This document shows positions 41,452 to 49,793 of a stretch of 64,000 nt of DNA, one piece after another. Origin of the DNA: CBDCRK01 sp965220955 (GTDB taxonomy: Bacteria; Desulfobacterota; Binatia; Bin18; CBDCRK01). The notes under the pieces are model-generated. The model searched no databases and was not told the origin of the DNA. It saw only the letters and a program-made list of their open reading frames with translations. The stretch's first letter is position 1; each line of letters opens with the position of its first letter. The position numbers were made by a program, and so were the translations under genes. The stretch spans positions 1 to 64,000 of the forward strand of contig CBDCRK010000045.1 of the NCBI GenBank assembly GCA_965220955.1, written 5' to 3'.

Positions 41452-42255
41452 TTAAGCAGAAGCTTGTTTGAGCTCGGGTTTCTCAGCTTCATTGTTAAGT
41501 GCGGTCCAGTCGTCAATCTTGCCGTAGGCGTAAGGAAGAAATTCCGCGGCGTTGATCGGTGCTAGGGTCTGACAGCGGCTGTAAATGTCCCCTTCGACAT
41601 AGGCAGCCTCGAGTAATTGGACAATCTCAATCTCGCTGAGGGGGTCGTGAATCGTGTTGGCCAAGGTTACCTTGCCTTTCCCTTTTTCTGCCAGAGTGAC
41701 CTTAGTTTTGAATGTGGCCATCACCAGAACAGGGTCAAACTCCAGCCCCTGGCCATCAGACTTGGGCAGAAATTTGTAGTGGAAATTAACAAAGCCGCTC
41801 TCCTGGATATCTTCTTTCCTCTCCATGCTGGCTTCAATGGTAATAATGGGACTGCCATAGCGTATACAGCGGCCGGTGATCGTATGGCCTCGACGCTCCA
41901 GAGTCGTTGTTGCCTGCTTCTTGGGTTCACCAAACAATTCCCGGCCAAAGATAATGGCCGCGTCGGTAGACATAGGCATGGCTAAGCAGTAATCGCCAAC
42001 GTAGTCCTTGTGCCGCGCCTGTACATAGAGCGCTCCACCGGTAAATGCATGCACACAGTTGCTCCGGTCCCAGCGGCCGACCATAACTGTTACCAGGGGC
42101 TGCTCTGTGGGCTGCAATCCCGGCGGTAAGACGTGGCGGACAATCTCCGGCTTGGTGAGATACTGCACCGTCACCATCTGTGCGCTAAAGAAGTGCGGCT
42201 CAGCTAGCGTTGCCTGAATCCGGGCAATCTCCTCGGGTGTTTTGACAAATCCCAT
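41452..42255 (-). CDS. Acetoacetate decarboxylase-like protein
   Basis: The 267-residue ADC-fold protein has the catalytic Lys context GRELFGEPKKQA, corresponding to the Schiff-base Lys of acetoacetate decarboxylase. MSTDAAIIFGRE and FHYKFLPKSDGQG are also family-typical. Large ADC-like families include cis-enolpyruvoyl/cyclase-type enzymes that do not decarboxylate acetoacetate, so the reaction is uncertain. AGGAGG precedes ATG 42255; the frame is open to 42315. Stands alone in orientation with the small membrane gene downstream. Confidence 0.82.
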   Translation of the reverse strand: MGFVKTPEEIARIQATLAEPHFFSAQMVTVQYLTKPEIVRHVLPPGLQPTEQPLVTVMVGRWDRSNCVHAFTGGALYVQARHKDYVGDYCLAMPMSTDAAIIFGRELFGEPKKQATTTLERRGHTITGRCIRYGSPIITIEASMERKEDIQESGFVNFHYKFLPKSDGQGLEFDPVLVMATFKTKVTLAEKGKGKVTLANTIHDPLSEIEIVQLLEAAYVEGDIYSRCQTLAPINAAEFLPYAYGKIDDWTALNNEAEKPELKQASA

Positions 42256-42403
42256 AACGGCTCCTCCTTGGAAGTTGCAAGGGTATCCTATCCATTCCAC
42301 AGTCGCAAGAGACAACGGTCTCTTCTTCCTTACCTGGTTTGGTAAAAAAGTCCAGACGAAGACCTTTTTTTCTCCCCTTCACAGGAATTCCTGTATTCAT
42401 TAC

Positions 42404-42421
42404 CCCGCTGGGGTGAGGGTT
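42404..42421. repeat. Half-copy of the dispersed GGGGTGAGGG repeat
   Basis: GCTGGGGTGAGGGTT here is the exact reverse complement of the start of the repeat in addA (AACCCTCACCCCAGC). It lies between two minus-strand genes. Confidence 0.5.
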
Positions 42422-42470
42422 CCATGAAGAATCACCCAAAGCCTCGCAGGTTGGATTTTTCGTGTGGATT

Positions 42471-43391
42471 TTAAGCAAAAAGATTTTGCCAACCCTTGCC
42501 CTCATGCCCAAAATGGAACACCGCAGGATGTAACACCTCGGCCAGAATCTCTAACGATTCAACCAAGCGCGGTCCCGGTCGGTTGAAATACTGATTACCG
42601 TCAGTTAGGTAGACTCGTTGGTTACGCACCGCTTGCAGACGTGACCACTCTGGCTTTTGTATTAACGTAGGCATTTCCTCCCGCGAACGTTTGAGATCAA
42701 AACCACAGGGCAAGACAGTGATCACCTCAGGATCTCCGGCCAACAGTTCTTCCCAGGTCATCCACGGCGAGTGTTTGCCAGCTGTGCCAAAAAGGTTCGT
42801 GCCACCTGCCATTTCGACTAGTTCCGGCATCCAGTTGCCAGCAGCCATCAGTGGCTCTATCCATTCAATGCAAGCCACAGTAGGTTGTTCAGATAGAGCT
42901 TGGGCCTTTTCCCTAACAGCAGCCATACGCTGCTCCAGTTGCCTGATCAGCTCAGTCCCGCGTTCGGAGACACCCAGGGCTTCAGCCACGCGGCCCATAT
43001 CGGTCCACACATCCGCCAGAGCGCCGGGTTCTAACGAGACAATTTGTGGGTGGGAGTCAAGCCACTGGCAGACCGCTGCTTCTACATCCCGTAGGCTGAC
43101 GGCACAGACCTCACACTGAGATTGAGTGACAATCACCTGGGGTCGCAGCTCTTTCAGCCTGTCCGTATAGACACGGTAGACAGAAAGCGCGTCTTGCAAA
43201 ATGGCTTTGACCCGTTGGTCAATTTCATAGCTGGTGCCATCAGGAGCGAATTTGGGTTCGGTGCAAACAGGCAGCCGCCTAACCGATTCAGGAAAGTCAC
43301 ACTCGTGCGAACGCCCGACCAATTGATCTGTAAAGCCAAGAGCACACACAATCTCCGTGCCGCTAGGAATAAGAGAGATGATCCGTTGCAT
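42471..43391 (-). CDS. Periplasmic-binding-like protein without signal peptide (BtuF-like)
   Basis: The 306-residue protein has the class III periplasmic binding fold typical of cobalamin or iron-siderophore ABC systems: RIISLIPSGTEIVCALGFTDQLVGRSHECDFP at the N-terminus and ALGVSERGTELIRQLEQRM in the linking helix. It lacks a signal peptide, and no permease or ATPase gene lies beside it. Signal-less BtuF-like proteins are common in cytoplasmic contexts in several phyla and their ligand is unknown. The N-terminus is the family start. Confidence 0.82.
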   Translation of the reverse strand: MQRIISLIPSGTEIVCALGFTDQLVGRSHECDFPESVRRLPVCTEPKFAPDGTSYEIDQRVKAILQDALSVYRVYTDRLKELRPQVIVTQSQCEVCAVSLRDVEAAVCQWLDSHPQIVSLEPGALADVWTDMGRVAEALGVSERGTELIRQLEQRMAAVREKAQALSEQPTVACIEWIEPLMAAGNWMPELVEMAGGTNLFGTAGKHSPWMTWEELLAGDPEVITVLPCGFDLKRSREEMPTLIQKPEWSRLQAVRNQRVYLTDGNQYFNRPGPRLVESLEILAEVLHPAVFHFGHEGKGWQNLFA

Positions 43392-43661
43392 GGACGTATT
43401 CCCCTTTTATATTTGCTCAGATTACCTGAGGTTTCTTATAAACGAATCTTTTGTACCTAAAAATCAGGAGACAAGATAGAGACTGTAGTGATAGGACAAC
43501 GCCCGCCCGGATGGGTAATGATAGGCAGGCAAAATGGGAATACGATCGGAGACCTGCTCGGGCTTGCAATTGCTCCTTAAGGTGGATATGGGCTGAAAAA
43601 GATTGGTTTCTACTGCCCAGAAGGAGGGAGTAGGTTCGTTTTACATAAAGAGAGGGTATGA
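43392..43661. other. Intergenic region without a gene
   Basis: No convincing coding or structural RNA signal. It separates divergent genes at 43391 and 43662, so promoters for both should lie here; AAAGAGAGG precedes the ATG at 43662. Confidence 0.5.
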
Positions 43662-44042
43662 ATGTCAGACGAGGAAAAAGTTCCAAAGATTAATGTTACC
43701 TCTGCTTATCCGGGGGAGTGGCATCTTATTGAGGTTGAAGGCTACGAAGGGGCGCTGTCCCTAGAAGTGCGTCGCCCCGTGGGGAATGAAGAAGCGGATG
43801 ATTTCCATCTCCGTATCACCACACACACACGCCGGTTTGATGCCGAGAGCGCTAAGGAGGGTAGCCCCGCTCACACCCACGAAAACGTTGATAACGTAAC
43901 GCTCACCTTTTCCGGTCCAAATAATGTATGGCCGGACTTTGTTCGCTGTATCCAGGCCCTGGCCAGTGTTTTTGATACTTTCTCTACCGAGCCTCTGGAC
44001 CGACACAAGGTGCGGGAAAACTTCTTTAGAAGGAAGAAATAG
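43662..44042 (+). CDS. Hypothetical protein, unknown family
   Basis: The 126-residue product starts SDEEKVPKINVTSAYPGEWHL and has many beta-strand-like stretches (LIEVEGYEGALSLEVRRP, VDNVTLTFSGPNNV) and a helical C-terminus (FVRCIQALASVFDTFSTEP). It is acidic overall, soluble, with a basic tail (FFRRKK). No motif recognised. Single gene convergent with the next. Confidence 0.55.
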   Translation: MSDEEKVPKINVTSAYPGEWHLIEVEGYEGALSLEVRRPVGNEEADDFHLRITTHTRRFDAESAKEGSPAHTHENVDNVTLTFSGPNNVWPDFVRCIQALASVFDTFSTEPLDRHKVRENFFRRKK

Positions 44043-44140
44043 GCTCACTGCCTTCGTTGAAAAAAGACCCGTGTCAAAAAAATGCGGGGGCTCCTGCTCC
44101 CTCGGCAGTATGAGGTTTCGCCACGGAAACAAAAATAGCT

Positions 44141-44437
44141 TTATAGCTCCTTCGCCATTTTCTCCACTTCACTCCACTCCACAATGGGAGTGAGCCGCCG
44201 ATGGGTGACCAGTCCTTGGGCAACAATCTTGGCAAAGGTGTTAAACGTGAGGGAGTGGTCCTGGATGTCAAGAACCAATATGACTTTGGCTTCCTCATTG
44301 GAGGCCCATGGTCCTGCCACCCGCGTAACACCCTGGGGTAGCCCTCCCTTCATTGCTCCTTGCAAAAGCTCAAAGCCCTTCTTGGCTTTGTCCGGACTCG
44401 ACGCATCAAGATAGATTTCATCCAAATATAAAGGCAT
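44141..44437 (-). CDS. Small hypothetical alpha/beta protein
   Basis: The 98-residue protein, starting PLYLDEIYLDASSPDKAKKG, has alternating strands and helices, with KVILVLDIQDHSLTFNTFAKIV in the middle. It looks like a ferredoxin-like or dimeric alpha-beta barrel, as in small stress-related proteins, but I assign no family. AGGAGG is near the ATG. Confidence 0.55.
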   Translation of the reverse strand: MPLYLDEIYLDASSPDKAKKGFELLQGAMKGGLPQGVTRVAGPWASNEEAKVILVLDIQDHSLTFNTFAKIVAQGLVTHRRLTPIVEWSEVEKMAKEL

Positions 44438-44616
44438 GATCTTTCCTCCTTATTTACGGGAATACAGGAACCCTTCTCTGTATATCAGTCTTCTGAGGGA
44501 GCGTCTATGTCAGCGCTCGACCCGCTGGCCAGAAACAGTTACACTGAGACGCTAAAGCCACGTCACGGAGAAAATATTATGGCTGCAGCAATTCCCGAGA
44601 ACTGCAAAGATCGGCA

Positions 44617-45174
44617 ATGACCCCGCCCATAGACTCCGGGCTGGTTCTTGTTACCCACCCCATCTTTGTCCACTTTGCTATTGCCTTGACCATTACGGCG
44701 GTTCTGCTCGATGCCCTGGGTATGTGGCAGGACAGAGAAATGTGGCAGCAGGCCGGGAGGCTTAACCTCTCGCTAGGTGTCGGTGGCCTTGCCTTGGCCG
44801 TGGTAAGCGGTTGGTTCGAGAATCAGTTGCCCCGTGTAGAAGGACCATTTGAGGATCGAGTGCGTGAACTGCTCACATACCACGAGTACCTTGGTTTTGG
44901 TCTGTTAGGGCTCTTTGTGTTCTTGCTTATATGGCGTTGGTGGATACAGGGACCAATACCCATTTCCTTTCTTATTCTAGCTCTTTTGGGAGTGATGGGG
45001 ATAGTGGCACAGGGATACCTCGGCGGAGAAATAGTGTACCGCTATGGTGTAAGGGTAAAGGCGGTTGAGGTCCTGGGTGCAGGATGGGAGCAGTCAGCTA
45101 TTGGCTTTCCAGGGGGTCGGCCGGTTCCTCATACCTGGTATGAGCAAGCACCGACCGTTGCAGGCGAGGCTTAG
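44617..45174 (+). CDS. DUF2231-like membrane protein
   Basis: The 185-residue protein has four transmembrane segments and an early HPIFVHFAIALTITAVLLDAL motif, as in DUF2231 membrane proteins that carry conserved His in the first helix. His residues in ELLTYHEYLGFGLLGLFVF could bind haem. No signal or partner is evident. Family assignment is good; function unknown. Confidence 0.8.
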   Translation: MTPPIDSGLVLVTHPIFVHFAIALTITAVLLDALGMWQDREMWQQAGRLNLSLGVGGLALAVVSGWFENQLPRVEGPFEDRVRELLTYHEYLGFGLLGLFVFLLIWRWWIQGPIPISFLILALLGVMGIVAQGYLGGEIVYRYGVRVKAVEVLGAGWEQSAIGFPGGRPVPHTWYEQAPTVAGEA

Positions 45175-45274
45175 TGTCTAACGCTTCGCTTGAATGTGGG
45201 CAGAAGGGATGTCATACGTAGCGTAGCTACTTTGGAGTTGGTCTGAGCGTCTACTGTTCGGCTGGAACCCATAT

Positions 45275-45487
45275 CTAGTTGTGACTGTGAAGTAAGGTAA
45301 ATAAACGGTACTCCTCCAGGGCTTGGGTCCACGCTTCCCACTCCTCCTCTGACAAAAGGGACCAGGTATCTTCGGTAGGGAGAAGACCGGTCCTCCATAC
45401 AGCATAAGCCTTGTCTGGAGAATCTCCTGCCTCCTCCACTGCCTCTGCCACCATTATCCAAAACCGTTCTTCCTCTTCTCCTCTTCT
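45275..45487 (-). CDS. Small acidic protein
   Basis: A 70-residue, helical acidic protein starting RRGEEEERFWIMVAEAVEEAG and rich in Trp (WRTGLLPTEDTW, EEEWEAWTQ). GGAGTG stands before ATG 45487. No family recognised. Confidence 0.45.
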   Translation of the reverse strand, partial: RRGEEEERFWIMVAEAVEEAGDSPDKAYAVWRTGLLPTEDTWSLLSEEEWEAWTQALEEYRLFTLLHSHN

Positions 45488-45557
45488 CATCGCACTCCTC
45501 TCCCTATGATGAAAGACCACATCCTCTATGTGTACTTTTTTCCCTTGTTATCAATCC

Positions 45558-45588
45558 CCCAAAGGAGGGGAAATTCTCCTCCTTTGGG
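45558..45588. terminator. Hairpin, candidate terminator for the CDGSH gene
   Basis: CCCAAAGGAGG (45558-45568) pairs perfectly with CCTCCTTTGGG (45578-45588) around a 9-base loop; a second smaller hairpin (CCTTGGG/CCCAAGG) is at 45634-45653. They lie about 100 bases beyond the stop of the CDGSH gene. No strong U-run follows, so it may be a transcript-stabilising structure instead. Confidence 0.45.
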
Positions 45589-45684
45589 AAGAGGATAAGA
45601 GACGCTCATGCTCTTGCCAGCCTATGAAAAGAACTCCTTGGGCCCTACCCCAAGGTTCTCCAATTCGTTATTACAAAAAGAGGC

Positions 45685-45888
45685 CTACGGGGCAGTCTCT
45701 TCAGCCTTAAAGCTAACCTTCATATGGGTTCCGTCGCAAAAAGGCTTGTTTGCCGAGTTACCACAGCGGCAGAGATAGATAGGACCGCTCTGAGTTTGGT
45801 AGGCCTTTCCTTGATGATCTACCACATTGATCTCTCCGCTCACTTCATACGGGCCATCCTTTATAGGTTTAACTGTAACATCAGCCAT
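45685..45888 (-). CDS. CDGSH-type iron-sulfur protein
   Basis: The 67-residue protein has one CDGSH motif: YLCRCGNSANKPFCDGTH, giving the three Cys and one His ligands of a 2Fe-2S cluster. The N-terminus resembles small bacterial mitoNEET-like proteins. Probably cytoplasmic; role in iron-sulfur or redox homeostasis is inferred from the family. GGAGG precedes the ATG. Confidence 0.92.
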   Translation of the reverse strand: MADVTVKPIKDGPYEVSGEINVVDHQGKAYQTQSGPIYLCRCGNSANKPFCDGTHMKVSFKAEETAP

Positions 45889-46065
45889 ATCTTTCCTCCT
45901 CTTGGTAAAATATGTTTTTTCTGTCCGCTCCTTCCCATAGGAGCGTGGGCAATTATGGCATGGGTCCAGGTAAGGTGCAATATTTTACGGCCATCCTGCT
46001 TTTTTTATTCTTTTGAGCAATGTTGTGTTTGTAGCCTGTGCACCCTGTAGTCTTGCTGGCTCTTT

Positions 46066-46827
46066 CTACTGCTGTAAGTGAGCTGTGAAGAACTCCCAGG
46101 TTCGCTGCCAGGCGTCATTTGCCGCTGTCTCCTGATACGCGGCAGAGCCGGAAAGAGCAAAGGCGTGTCCGGTCTCGGGGTAGATGTATACCTCGGCACT
46201 TTTACCTAAGTCCTTCATGGTTTTTTCGAACGCTTTGACACTATCCACAGGAATCCCACGGTCGTCTGCACCAAAGAATCCAATAGTCGGAGCGGAAATT
46301 TGCTTTAACGCCTCTTGATCGGTTATGAGTCGCCCATAGTAAATTGCGCAAGCGGCTAATTCTGGGCTGTGGACCGCAAGCGAGAGCGAGTAGCCGCCAC
46401 CCATACACCAACCAACCGAACCAATCTTATCTTTCTTTACATTCGAACGTTCCTGGAGATAAGCCACGGCCGCGTTTAAGTCCCGCAGTGCCCGGTCGTG
46501 GGGCAGGCCACGGTAGAGTTCATGCGCTTCCTCGGGGTCACTTGTTACCTTTCCCCGGTAGAGGTCTACCGCCAGGGCTACATATCCTTTACTGGCAAAT
46601 TCTTGCGCTGCTTGTTTGATCCGTTCATTGAGTCCCCACCACTCATGGATCACAACCATTGCTGGAAAAGAACCATTTCCCTTAGGCTCAGCAAGAAAAG
46701 CGCTTACCTCATCATCAGTCCCATTCTTAAAGGAAACCGTTGAGGTATTTGACTCGGCAGCAAGGGAAGCTTGAGCTATAAGAAGAGCAATAGCACCCAC
46801 AAACCAGAGCGACCTATACCAGAACAT
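46066..46827 (-). CDS. Dienelactone hydrolase family protein, exported
   Basis: The 253-residue alpha/beta hydrolase has a signal peptide (SLWFVGAIALLIAQASLA), the nucleophile elbow GWCMGG with Cys as in dienelactone hydrolases, Asp in GADDRGIP and His in ETGHAFALSG. The Cys-His-Asp triad is complete. Exported members of this family are common and of unknown substrate. AGGAGG lies just upstream. Confidence 0.92.
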   Translation of the reverse strand: MFWYRSLWFVGAIALLIAQASLAAESNTSTVSFKNGTDDEVSAFLAEPKGNGSFPAMVVIHEWWGLNERIKQAAQEFASKGYVALAVDLYRGKVTSDPEEAHELYRGLPHDRALRDLNAAVAYLQERSNVKKDKIGSVGWCMGGGYSLSLAVHSPELAACAIYYGRLITDQEALKQISAPTIGFFGADDRGIPVDSVKAFEKTMKDLGKSAEVYIYPETGHAFALSGSAAYQETAANDAWQRTWEFFTAHLQQ

Positions 46828-46889
46828 CCTTTACCTCCTTGCTTTAATCGGGGCTTGCCCCGGATCATGGCAAAAAGGAGTAGGTGGAG

Positions 46890-48005
46890 TCAAGGAAGTC
46901 GGTAGGGTGAGGGAAGGCCGAATGGTTCTAAGGAAAGGGTCGTTGTGCCAGTAGTGATAAGCTCGGTGATTAGCTTGCCGGTAATGGGAGAAAGAAGAAT
47001 ACCGTTGCGGTGATGGCCAGTGGCCAGGATCACGTTGTCCCAACCAGGAGCATAGCCAAGAATGGGACGGCGGGTGGGGGAATAGGGCCGAAGCCCGGCC
47101 CAGGCTCTGACCAGAGGCGCTTTGCCAATGGCCGGCACCATGGTTTCTGCCCGGGTAATCAGGCTTTTTAGGGCCTCTAGGGTAATCTCTTTGTCAAAGC
47201 CAACAAACTCTACCGTGCTGCCAATGATAAGCTCTCCATTACTTCGTGGCACTAGGTAATGATCTTGCCATGCTATCACATGATGGAGAAACTCAGCCCG
47301 GCAGGCCAGTATTTGCCCCTTGGCAGGCTGTACAGGCAGGCTAAAGCCAAAAAGGTCCCCTACCCGCTTGGACCAGGAACCTGCAGCAATGACCACTGTG
47401 GTACAATGCACCAGCTCAGCGTCCAAAACGACTCCTGTGATTTTCTCTCCTTGTTGTTTTATTTTGCTTACGGTTCTGCCCGAGACAAGCCTGGCCCCAA
47501 GGCTCTGCGCGCCTATGGCCAAAGCCTGAGTAAACTTGGTATTGTTAACATGGTGATCGCCAGCAAAAAGGACCGCTCCATGGAGCCGAGGGGTGAGTTC
47601 GGGCTCCTGCTCCCATGCCTGCTGGGCAGTAAGCCACTCCACAGCCAGCCCCTGTTTTTGCCGCAGTTGATACAGGCGGTGCAGTCGCTTTTCATCCTTC
47701 TCATCTTGGATCAGGCTCAGCAGCCCCCAAGGGAGATACTCTGCATCAATGCCAGTGAGGTCATAGAGCTCCTCCACAAGGGGCTGAAACATCCTCAGGC
47801 TTGCCAGCTTGAGCCCGAAGGCGGGCCCCGTCTTAGATACGCCGCTCGCCACTGCTAGGACGCCTGCAGCCGCGCTTGAGGCCTCCATTCCTGGCTGTCC
47901 TCTCTCAACCACAAGAACACTGACCCCAGCTTTGGCAAGGTTATAGGCAAGGGCGCAGCCAATAACTCCCCCACCAATGATAACAACGTCTGTGGTTCTA
48001 TTCAT
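46890..48005 (-). CDS. thiO: Glycine oxidase ThiO-like FAD protein
   Basis: The 371-residue DAO-family flavoenzyme has VVIIGGGVIGCALAYNLAKAG (residues 7-27) for FAD, then SSAAAGVLA, GSWSKRVGDLFG and a C-terminal PYSPTRRPILGYAPGWDNVILATGH block. These fit glycine oxidase in thiazole synthesis. No other thiamine genes are adjacent, so a different amino-acid oxidase is possible. It appears monocistronic, with the dienelactone hydrolase downstream. Confidence 0.85.
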   Translation of the reverse strand: MNRTTDVVIIGGGVIGCALAYNLAKAGVSVLVVERGQPGMEASSAAAGVLAVASGVSKTGPAFGLKLASLRMFQPLVEELYDLTGIDAEYLPWGLLSLIQDEKDEKRLHRLYQLRQKQGLAVEWLTAQQAWEQEPELTPRLHGAVLFAGDHHVNNTKFTQALAIGAQSLGARLVSGRTVSKIKQQGEKITGVVLDAELVHCTTVVIAAGSWSKRVGDLFGFSLPVQPAKGQILACRAEFLHHVIAWQDHYLVPRSNGELIIGSTVEFVGFDKEITLEALKSLITRAETMVPAIGKAPLVRAWAGLRPYSPTRRPILGYAPGWDNVILATGHHRNGILLSPITGKLITELITTGTTTLSLEPFGLPSPYRLP

Positions 48006-48066
48006 GATCGGCTATTATAACTGTATCTTTGGAAAATCAGTTCATTCTCAAAAATGAGCAGGCTGC

Positions 48067-48222
48067 TCAGGCTCCGCCACGGAAAAATATAGCTGCCTGG
48101 TTTTCTCGCCCAATCAGCTGCGCACCGAACTTGATTTCAGCCGATCCCTCTTCCGGATAGCGCTGGCCAATCTCCTCCCCAGTTTGATCAAACCACTCAA
48201 TGACTTCCATGAATTGTGACAT
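48067..48222 (-). pseudogene. SPFH/Band 7 domain protein, N-terminal fragment
   Basis: The first 51 codons of an SPFH-family (virion-core-like) protein are present: MSQFMEVIEWFDQTGEEIG, EEGSAEIKFGAQLIGREN and QAAIFFRGG, then a stop. The remaining 200 or more residues are gone. Intact homologues are usually encoded with PspA or DUF350-type genes, as found 10 kb downstream, so this may be a stray partner of that system. Confidence 0.7.
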
Positions 48223-48242
48223 GGTTCCCCTTTATTTTGCTG

Positions 48243-48326
48243 TGAGAATATCCTGTCGAGTGGAATATGAGTCCTCCGTTGATTTTTTATCATAGTTGAT
48301 ATATTCAACAAAGTGATATATTCTCA
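48243..48326. promoter_or_regulatory. Operator-like repeats before a toxin-antitoxin-like pair
   Basis: The AT-rich leader contains TGAGAATAT at 48243-48251 and its inverse ATATTCTCA at 48318-48326, overlapping the start codon at 48326. It also has two direct copies of TGATATATTC and the symmetric GTTGA-TATAT-TCAAC near 48293-48307. Such dense symmetric sites are typical of autoregulated toxin-antitoxin promoters, with the HTH protein at 48690 the likely binder. Confidence 0.5.
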
Positions 48327-48706
48327 TGGATTGGCTCGAAGTCATCCGCAACCTCTTTCCACGGCAGCGTGCTGTTGAACACAATCCAGAAACACCTCGG
48401 TACTCGCGTGCTCGCAGCAAGTTACGGTATGTGTTGGAGCGTGGCTTCTATCTTGGCGAACGCCAAAATCCGTTGCACGAAAACTCGGTTGAGATCGCTG
48501 TATGGGCACCTCCCGGACATGGCAGAGGTTCTGGTTATTACTGCTGTTTTCGCATCTTTCTTGAGGACAACGAGGTGACATTCACTGTGCTTTTCTGTTT
48601 TTATGACGGTACGGAAGGTGCGCCTGGGTTTAAGTCTATTGATTCCGCTCGTGCTTTTGCAGTTTCAAATGGTTTTAATGGAGAAAGATATGAAAACCCT
48701 CATTAA
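48326..48706 (+). CDS. Unknown protein, first gene of toxin-antitoxin-like pair
   Basis: The 126-residue product has no recognised family. Residues 30-55 (SKLRYVLERGFYLGERQNPLH) are basic, and the middle (YYCCFRIFLEDNEVTFTVLFCFYDG) is beta-rich with two adjacent Cys. Its last bases overlap the start of the HTH gene by 17 bases, with the HTH gene's ribosome binding site (GGAGAAAG) inside this frame. Order and overlap suggest toxin first, antitoxin second (as in HigBA or MqsRA), but toxicity is unproven. Base composition is more AT-rich than its neighbours. Confidence 0.55.
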   Translation: MDWLEVIRNLFPRQRAVEHNPETPRYSRARSKLRYVLERGFYLGERQNPLHENSVEIAVWAPPGHGRGSGYYCCFRIFLEDNEVTFTVLFCFYDGTEGAPGFKSIDSARAFAVSNGFNGERYENPH

Positions 48707-49163
48707 AAAGGACTACCCATACCAAGCCGCGGGGCGGACTTGGGCTGTGCCGCAGTTACGCCTTGTGACCATGCCAGATGGGACAGTTGCGATTCTTGAG
48801 GAGGAGATTGACCGAATTCACCGGGCTATTGCCAATGAGATTTGCGGCAGTCCTGACAACCTGTCCATGGAAGAATTAGAATTCCTTTGTGACATAACGC
48901 AGACTTCCTTTACAGATGTTGCTGACTATTTAGGCGTGCATCGAAGTACGCTGACGAAATGGCGTAAAACGGGCGAGGTCCCCAGAACCATTATCAGTTT
49001 GGTGCTTAAGAAGTGGTTCTGGTTTAAGCTCTTTGGGCACGATTTAGGCAGCAGATCGGTAAAGATTGAGCAACTTAAAGATGAAGGTGTTTTCCTATCC
49101 TTTGCCAAGAGCCAAGCCATTGAGCGACACTTAGCAGAGCCCATTGAAAAGATGAGGGCTTAA
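48690..49163 (+). CDS. HTH protein, MqsA-antitoxin-like C-terminal type
   Basis: The 157-residue protein carries a Cro/C1-like HTH in its second half: CDITQTSFTDVADYLGVHRS and TLTKWRKTGEVPRT. This is the pattern of MqsA-type or phage-associated antitoxins, although the N-terminal zinc-binding Cys pairs of MqsA are missing. The N-terminal part (QLRLVTMPDGTVAILEEEID) may contact the upstream-encoded protein. ATG 48690 after GGAGAAAG is used. Most likely binds the operator at 48243-48326. Confidence 0.65.
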   Translation: MKTLIKKDYPYQAAGRTWAVPQLRLVTMPDGTVAILEEEIDRIHRAIANEICGSPDNLSMEELEFLCDITQTSFTDVADYLGVHRSTLTKWRKTGEVPRTIISLVLKKWFWFKLFGHDLGSRSVKIEQLKDEGVFLSFAKSQAIERHLAEPIEKMRA

Positions 49164-49366
49164 TAATGAGGGTAGAGCTGCCTCTTAATGCGTCCCTGAA
49201 GACGTGTAGCCTGGCCTATGTACACGAGAATAAAACTGTGACTTCCCATTTTTCGACCAAATACGTAGACTTCGGGACTCCTGGAAAGGACATCCAGGTC
49301 ATCCAACCATGATATCAGTCCGATCTTCACTTCTAAGCAAAAGAGGATTTTTAAAGCTTTTCCCAT
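49160..49366 (-). pseudogene. GIY-YIG-like nuclease fragment
   Basis: This frame of 68 codons contains SPEVYVFGRKMGSHSFILVY, IGQATRLQGRIKRQL, which fits the VYVF...YIGxATxLxxR core of the GIY-YIG superfamily. The remainder of the domain, including the catalytic Glu and the Asn, is absent. It shares its first bases with the end of the methylase fragment. A truncated remnant, not an active enzyme. Confidence 0.5.
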
Positions 49367-49562
49367 TCTTCCAGCACCAAACGCCGGGTGCGGTACTCGC
49401 CGTGTTGCTTGAGTTCCTTTTCCTTTAATACGCGGAAGGTTTCGCCGGGGAAGTCGGGGCCGTAGACGTCCTGGGGATCAAGGATGTAGCGGAGTTCTTC
49501 TTCGCTGAGGCCGTAGAGGCGAGCGAAGTAGGCATCGAGCTTAGCACGAAGGCGGGCACTAA
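49351..49562 (-). pseudogene. C-terminal fragment of an Eco57I-type DNA methylase
   Basis: The frame reads SARLRAKLDAYFARLYGLSEEELRYILDP then DVYGPDFPGETFRVLKEKEL and GEYRTRRLVLEEWEKL, stop at 49351. This is the C-terminal tail of large class I/Eco57I-like restriction methylases found in multi-gene defence operons. All catalytic motifs are missing. It is fused directly to a helicase N-terminus (next entry). Confidence 0.65.
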
Positions 49563-49778
49563 GGGATGCAGCTTGTTCTGCTTTACAAGTTCCTCTACCG
49601 TTGCCGCCATTTCATAGGAGGGGTTTAGCTGCAGTAGTGCCTCTGGCCATAGAGTGTTTTGGTGTAAAAGCTCCTGTGCAACGAATTCCCGTATTTGTTC
49701 ATCAGCGATCAAAAGGAAACTCTGCACATACTTGCGGTACGCCTCAAGTATGTGCCTGTGCATATCGAAGATATTCAT
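49557..49778 (-). pseudogene. N-terminal fragment of a large DEAD/DEAH-box helicase
   Basis: Reading on the minus strand from ATG 49778: NIFDMHRHILEAYRKYVQSF, IADEQIREFVAQELL, LWPEALLQLNPSYEMAATVEELVKQNKLHP. This is the start of a large helicase family seen in bacterial defence islands. The frame stops matching after residue 74, exactly where the methylase tail begins in another frame. Together the two pieces record a deletion of several kilobases that removed the rest of both genes. Confidence 0.65.
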
Positions 49779-49793
49779 GGGCCAGTACCCTCT

